NCBI GenBank assembly: GCA_023399815.1
Contig: JAEWOJ010000029.1
Coordinates: 1 to 25,621, forward strand
Direction of reading: 5' to 3'
DNA: 25,621 nt
Source of the DNA: Pseudomonadota bacterium
Lineage (GTDB): Bacteria; Pseudomonadota; Gammaproteobacteria; Xanthomonadales; Xanthomonadaceae
Shown: piece after piece, positions 22,587 through 25,621 of the stretch
Layout: each line of letters begins with the position of its first letter
Numbering within the stretch: position 1 is the stretch's first letter
Notes under the pieces: generated by a model
Seen by the model: only the letters and a program-made list of their open reading frames with translations
What the model was told of the DNA's origin: nothing
The model's database searches: none
Position numbers and translations under genes: made by a program

Positions 22587-25184
22587 TTGAGTATTAAAAA
22601 AATAGCAGCATTTTCCTTGGGTCTTGCATTAATGTTTAACTCTACCGCATACGGTAATTCACTCTACAATGTTTACGACCTTACGAGGCAGACAAGGTTA
22701 TCCACAGGGGTTACCCATGAAAATATTGAAAGATATACTTCAATCGGATGGATGAATATTAATGTTGTCAGAGCCGATTTGACAGACAGATATACGAATG
22801 TTGAACCAATCACCAATGAAAACGGAGTATCCAATCGTGCACCATTGAGTGCCATGATTAAATCCTCAGGTGCTATCGCGGGAGTAAACGGTGACTTTTT
22901 CTATATGGGGGATCCCACATATACATACGGAGCACTTATTAAGGACGGAAAATTAATAACCTCACCTCTTCCGTACAGCTATGGCTATCCCACAGTTTCA
23001 AAGCTTTTGAACGGTGATTTAAACATTTCCGTGTGGAATCCCAAGATTACATTGTATGCTGCGGATTCAACCGCATTTGATATAACGGTATTTAACAAAA
23101 CATCATCACTGGAATGGGGAGCTACAATTTTAACGTCGGACTGGAGCAAAACCTCACCGGGATTTCAGAACAAAGATATAGTTGAAGTTATTGTAGAAAA
23201 CAATACTGTTACAGAGGTCAGAAAAAATCAGCCATCTGTAGTAATCCCCCGTGACGGATACGTTATAGCAAGCACTAATGCAACAACTATTGAACAATTA
23301 CAGCAATCATTTATTCCGGGACAGCCGGTATCCCTAGACATAGAGCTTGATTTCAGCCCGGATCAGGTTGATTGGTCCTACGGTGCCTTAAATTACCTTG
23401 TTAAAAACGGTCAGTTGAACGATTTAAGCGATGAGGTTTTAGGCTCACACCCGAGAACCGCAATCGGCTTTAACAGAGATAATACCGAAATGATAATGGT
23501 TACAATTGACGGAAGAAATAAAGACTACACCGGTGTTAAGCAAACCGAGCTTGCGGAAATTATGATGAGCCTCGGTGCTTATAACGCGGTGAACATGGAC
23601 GGAGGCGGCTCCACCACTATGGGAGTGGACTTTCTGAAAAATTCAAATGTTACTATTGTCAATATTCCTTCTGACGGCAGGGAAAGAAAGATTGCATCAG
23701 GTGTCGGAGTATTTAATACGTCTCCGGATAGTGACATGGTAAATAAAGTTGAAATAATACCGGAGCACGAATCAATATTTAATAATACTGAAACGAATTT
23801 GAGCCTTAAATTCTACAACGAATATTTCACACCACTGGAGGTAAGTCCATCAGATATAAGATATAACGTATCTCCCGAGGGCTCAGGAAAGGTAATAAAC
23901 AATGTATTCTTTCCCACAAAACCGGGAAAAGTTGTCATTACCGCATCTGTAGACGGAGCTGTGGGTGAGGTTCAGATAAATGTACTGGATAAGCCTGCGG
24001 CACTTAAGTTTAATGATGAAATGCTGGTTATGGGCTTTGAAGAGCAGCATGAGATAGGAAGCGTCTTAGGTGTGGATAAGGATGGAAATTCTGCATATAT
24101 ACCTTCAAAATATCTGTCCTATTCATATAGAAACAGAGTGGGAAGTGTTGAAAACGGAATATTCACTTCCGGAGATGTAAGCAATATAGGTGCCATAACC
24201 GCTTCATTTGAGGGTGCGGTTAAGAACATAATCGTAAAGGTTGGCTACAGATATAAAACTCTGAATCGTTTTGAGGATTTAAGTGATCTTAAATTAAATC
24301 TATATCCCGAGGGCTCTAAAGGCAACATATCCGTAACAAATGATTTCGTGAAAGAGGGCTCAGGTGCAATTAAGCTGGATTATGATTTTACAGCTATGAC
24401 GGATCAAAGCATCGCATTTATTGAATTCGGAAAGGACCAGGAGGGCATCAGACTTGAGGATAAGCCGAAGGCAATCGGAATGTGGGTTTACGGTGACAGC
24501 AAAAAACATTGGCTGAGAACAAGAATCACCGATGCTTACAATAATCAGATTAAGCTTACATTTGCTGACGAGGTTGACTGGACAGGATGGAAATGGGTTG
24601 AAGCGCAGATACCTGAAGGAACAGCGTATCCTGTTACATTAAAAAATATATATCTCGCTGAAATAAATGAAACAAGGAAGGATACGGGAACCATCTACAT
24701 TGATAATTTAAGAATAATGTATGAGCCCAACGACAAGGAATTAGGTCTTCGTGAGGAATCGGTATTTGTTGATTCAATGAAGGCTGATAAAATTTCTGAT
24801 TTTACGGAAAAGCTGATTATTTCCGACGGTAAAAGTGAAATAGTTAAGAATAACGGAAATATAATTTCCTTTGATGTCATAATTTCTAACGGATCAATGA
24901 GTGCAAGCAACACGACAATGTGGAACAACATTAAAAGCCTGGTAAACTACAAGGACAAAATTTTGGTTCTTTCATTAAACAACAGTCCTGACAGCATCAT
25001 AGATGAAAGAGAAGTAAAAATACTCAAGGATATTTTAGAAAAGGCATCCTCTGACAATCAGGTGTTTGTGGTTTACAAGGACAGTCAGGAAAATACATTT
25101 ATTGAAAAGGGCATAAGATATATTTCCTACGATGATAGCATAGAAATAGCTGATACGACTTCGGGTATAAAATATAAAAATTAA
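22587..25184 (+). CDS. Secreted phosphodiester glycosidase (NAGPA-like) with carbohydrate-binding-like domain
   Basis: This exported protein of about 865 residues probably acts on phosphodiester-linked sugars of the envelope or extracellular glycans. I chose TTG 22,587 because GAAAGGA lies 9 nt upstream. ATG 22,578 is too close to that site. The signal peptide covers about residues 1-24. Residues ~45-370 form the NAGPA domain, with GVNGDFFYMGDPTYTYG, HPRTAIGFNRD and the conserved NMDGGGSTTM. Ig-like or beta repeats follow (~375-550). A domain at ~555-705 looks like a galactose-binding or CBM4/11-type fold (GSGAIKLDYDF, IYIDNLRIMY). The C-terminal ~140 residues vaguely resemble the end of calcineurin-like phosphoesterases but lack metal motifs. 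No SLH or LPXTG anchor is seen. Confidence 0.82.
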   Translation: MSIKKIAAFSLGLALMFNSTAYGNSLYNVYDLTRQTRLSTGVTHENIERYTSIGWMNINVVRADLTDRYTNVEPITNENGVSNRAPLSAMIKSSGAIAGVNGDFFYMGDPTYTYGALIKDGKLITSPLPYSYGYPTVSKLLNGDLNISVWNPKITLYAADSTAFDITVFNKTSSLEWGATILTSDWSKTSPGFQNKDIVEVIVENNTVTEVRKNQPSVVIPRDGYVIASTNATTIEQLQQSFIPGQPVSLDIELDFSPDQVDWSYGALNYLVKNGQLNDLSDEVLGSHPRTAIGFNRDNTEMIMVTIDGRNKDYTGVKQTELAEIMMSLGAYNAVNMDGGGSTTMGVDFLKNSNVTIVNIPSDGRERKIASGVGVFNTSPDSDMVNKVEIIPEHESIFNNTETNLSLKFYNEYFTPLEVSPSDIRYNVSPEGSGKVINNVFFPTKPGKVVITASVDGAVGEVQINVLDKPAALKFNDEMLVMGFEEQHEIGSVLGVDKDGNSAYIPSKYLSYSYRNRVGSVENGIFTSGDVSNIGAITASFEGAVKNIIVKVGYRYKTLNRFEDLSDLKLNLYPEGSKGNISVTNDFVKEGSGAIKLDYDFTAMTDQSIAFIEFGKDQEGIRLEDKPKAIGMWVYGDSKKHWLRTRITDAYNNQIKLTFADEVDWTGWKWVEAQIPEGTAYPVTLKNIYLAEINETRKDTGTIYIDNLRIMYEPNDKELGLREESVFVDSMKADKISDFTEKLIISDGKSEIVKNNGNIISFDVIISNGSMSASNTTMWNNIKSLVNYKDKILVLSLNNSPDSIIDEREVKILKDILEKASSDNQVFVVYKDSQENTFIEKGIRYISYDDSIEIADTTSGIKYKN

Positions 25185-25196
25185 TTGTTAAACAGA

Positions 25197-25225
25197 TTCA
25201 ATTTGGGTATAAATGTTAATATAAT
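25197..25225 (+). promoter_or_regulatory. Candidate mscL promoter
   Basis: A perfect TATAAT (25,220-25,225) lies 17 bp after a weak TTCAAT. It sits 32 bp before the mscL start. No terminator is visible between the previous stop and this site. Confidence 0.5.
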
Positions 25226-25257
25226 CGAAATAATATTTTATACTTTCGGAGGAAGTT

Positions 25258-25621
25258 ATGTGGAAAGAGTTTAAGGAATTTGCGTTCAAAGGAAATGTTC
25301 TGGATTTAGCTGTCGGTGTTATAATGGGTGGTGCCTTCGGTAAAATCGTAACATCGGTGGTTAATGATTTGATAATGCCTTTGCTTGGGTTTTTCATGGC
25401 AGGCATGGATTTTAAATCTATGAAATATGTTATGAGTCCTGCGATAATGGAGGGTGAAACAATAATTAAGCCTGAAGCTGCAATAATGTACGGTAACTTC
25501 ATACAAAATGTAGTTGATTTCCTGATTGTCGCAGTATCAATATTCATTTTTATAAAAATAATAAACAATTCAAAAAATAAATTTATAAAGCAGCAGGCAG
25601 CAGAGCCAGCTCCCGAAGAAC
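25258..25621 (+). CDS. mscL: Large-conductance mechanosensitive channel, 3' end cut by window edge
   Basis: MscL is a homopentameric membrane channel that opens under membrane tension to release solutes during hypo-osmotic shock. The 121 visible codons start MWKEFKEFAFKGNVLDLAVGVIMGGAFGKIVTSVVNDLIMPLLG, which contains the N-terminal helix and the glycine-rich pore helix TM1. The external loop is residues ~45-80. TM2 follows (GNFIQNVVDFLIVAVSIFIFIKIIN), then a charged tail (QQAAEPAPEE). Only the short C-terminal bundle is missing, and no stop is reached. GGAGGAAG lies before the ATG. Confidence 0.95.
   Translation, partial: MWKEFKEFAFKGNVLDLAVGVIMGGAFGKIVTSVVNDLIMPLLGFFMAGMDFKSMKYVMSPAIMEGETIIKPEAAIMYGNFIQNVVDFLIVAVSIFIFIKIINNSKNKFIKQQAAEPAPEE

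Noticed and set aside
25188..25568. Minus-strand reading frame opposite mscL
   Set aside because: It is an antisense shadow of a clear mscL gene.

Overview
Most of this window (about 1,690 to 25,621) comes from a low-GC Firmicute of the class Clostridia in the broad sense. The support is AT-rich codon use, strong AGGAGG-type ribosome sites, TTG starts, consensus TTGACA-17-TATAAT promoters, a GlgC/GlgD pair, a SAM-I riboswitch on metK, and the order birA-dusB-greA-lysS-rrn. I cannot name the genus. The first ~1,650 bases do not fit this host. The 16S-23S spacer, its tRNA-Ile and tRNA-Ala, and the 3' three quarters of the 16S gene read as Escherichia coli/Shigella sequence. The 5' quarter of the same 16S gene is clostridial. 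The switch falls in a conserved stretch of 16S (about 1,619-1,684). I read this as a chimeric assembly join caused by contamination, not as biology.

Layout. (1) 1-2,151, minus: spacer, two tRNAs and the 16S gene. The clostridial V1 region carries a hairpin of 185 nt, making the gene ~1,700 nt instead of ~1,540. (2) 2,152-2,645: three tandem rrn promoters and the lysS terminator. (3) 2,646-6,576, minus: birA, dusB, greA and lysS. (4) 6,749-9,455, plus: a GntR/YtrA-type regulator, an ABC ATPase, a membrane permease and a DUF4097-like lipoprotein, in one tight operon with a likely self-operator over its promoter. (5) 9,627-19,507, plus: a glycogen operon glgB-glgC-glgD-glgA-glgP plus a GH13 amylase, with genes overlapping or nearly touching. 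(6) 19,446-20,912, minus: malQ, which overlaps the amylase tail-to-tail by 62 bp. (7) 20,983-22,351, minus: metK behind a SAM-I riboswitch. (8) 22,587-25,184, plus: a large secreted phosphodiester-glycosidase-like protein. (9) 25,258 to the end, plus: mscL, cut by the window edge.

How the genes work together. GlgC (with the non-catalytic GlgD) makes ADP-glucose, GlgA extends the glucan, GlgB branches it, and GlgP releases glucose-1-phosphate. The GH13 enzyme and MalQ handle maltodextrins and outer chains. The set is a complete glycogen synthesis and breakdown module. The birA-lysS block is ordinary housekeeping and sits directly upstream of an rRNA operon.

I found no CRISPR array, prophage, transposase or clearly new defence system. 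The two most notable items are the E. coli/Clostridia 16S chimera and the large V1 insertion in the clostridial part of that 16S gene. Smaller points are a BirA with a degraded biotinoyl-AMP loop, the tail-to-tail amylase/malQ overlap, and two short palindromic elements.
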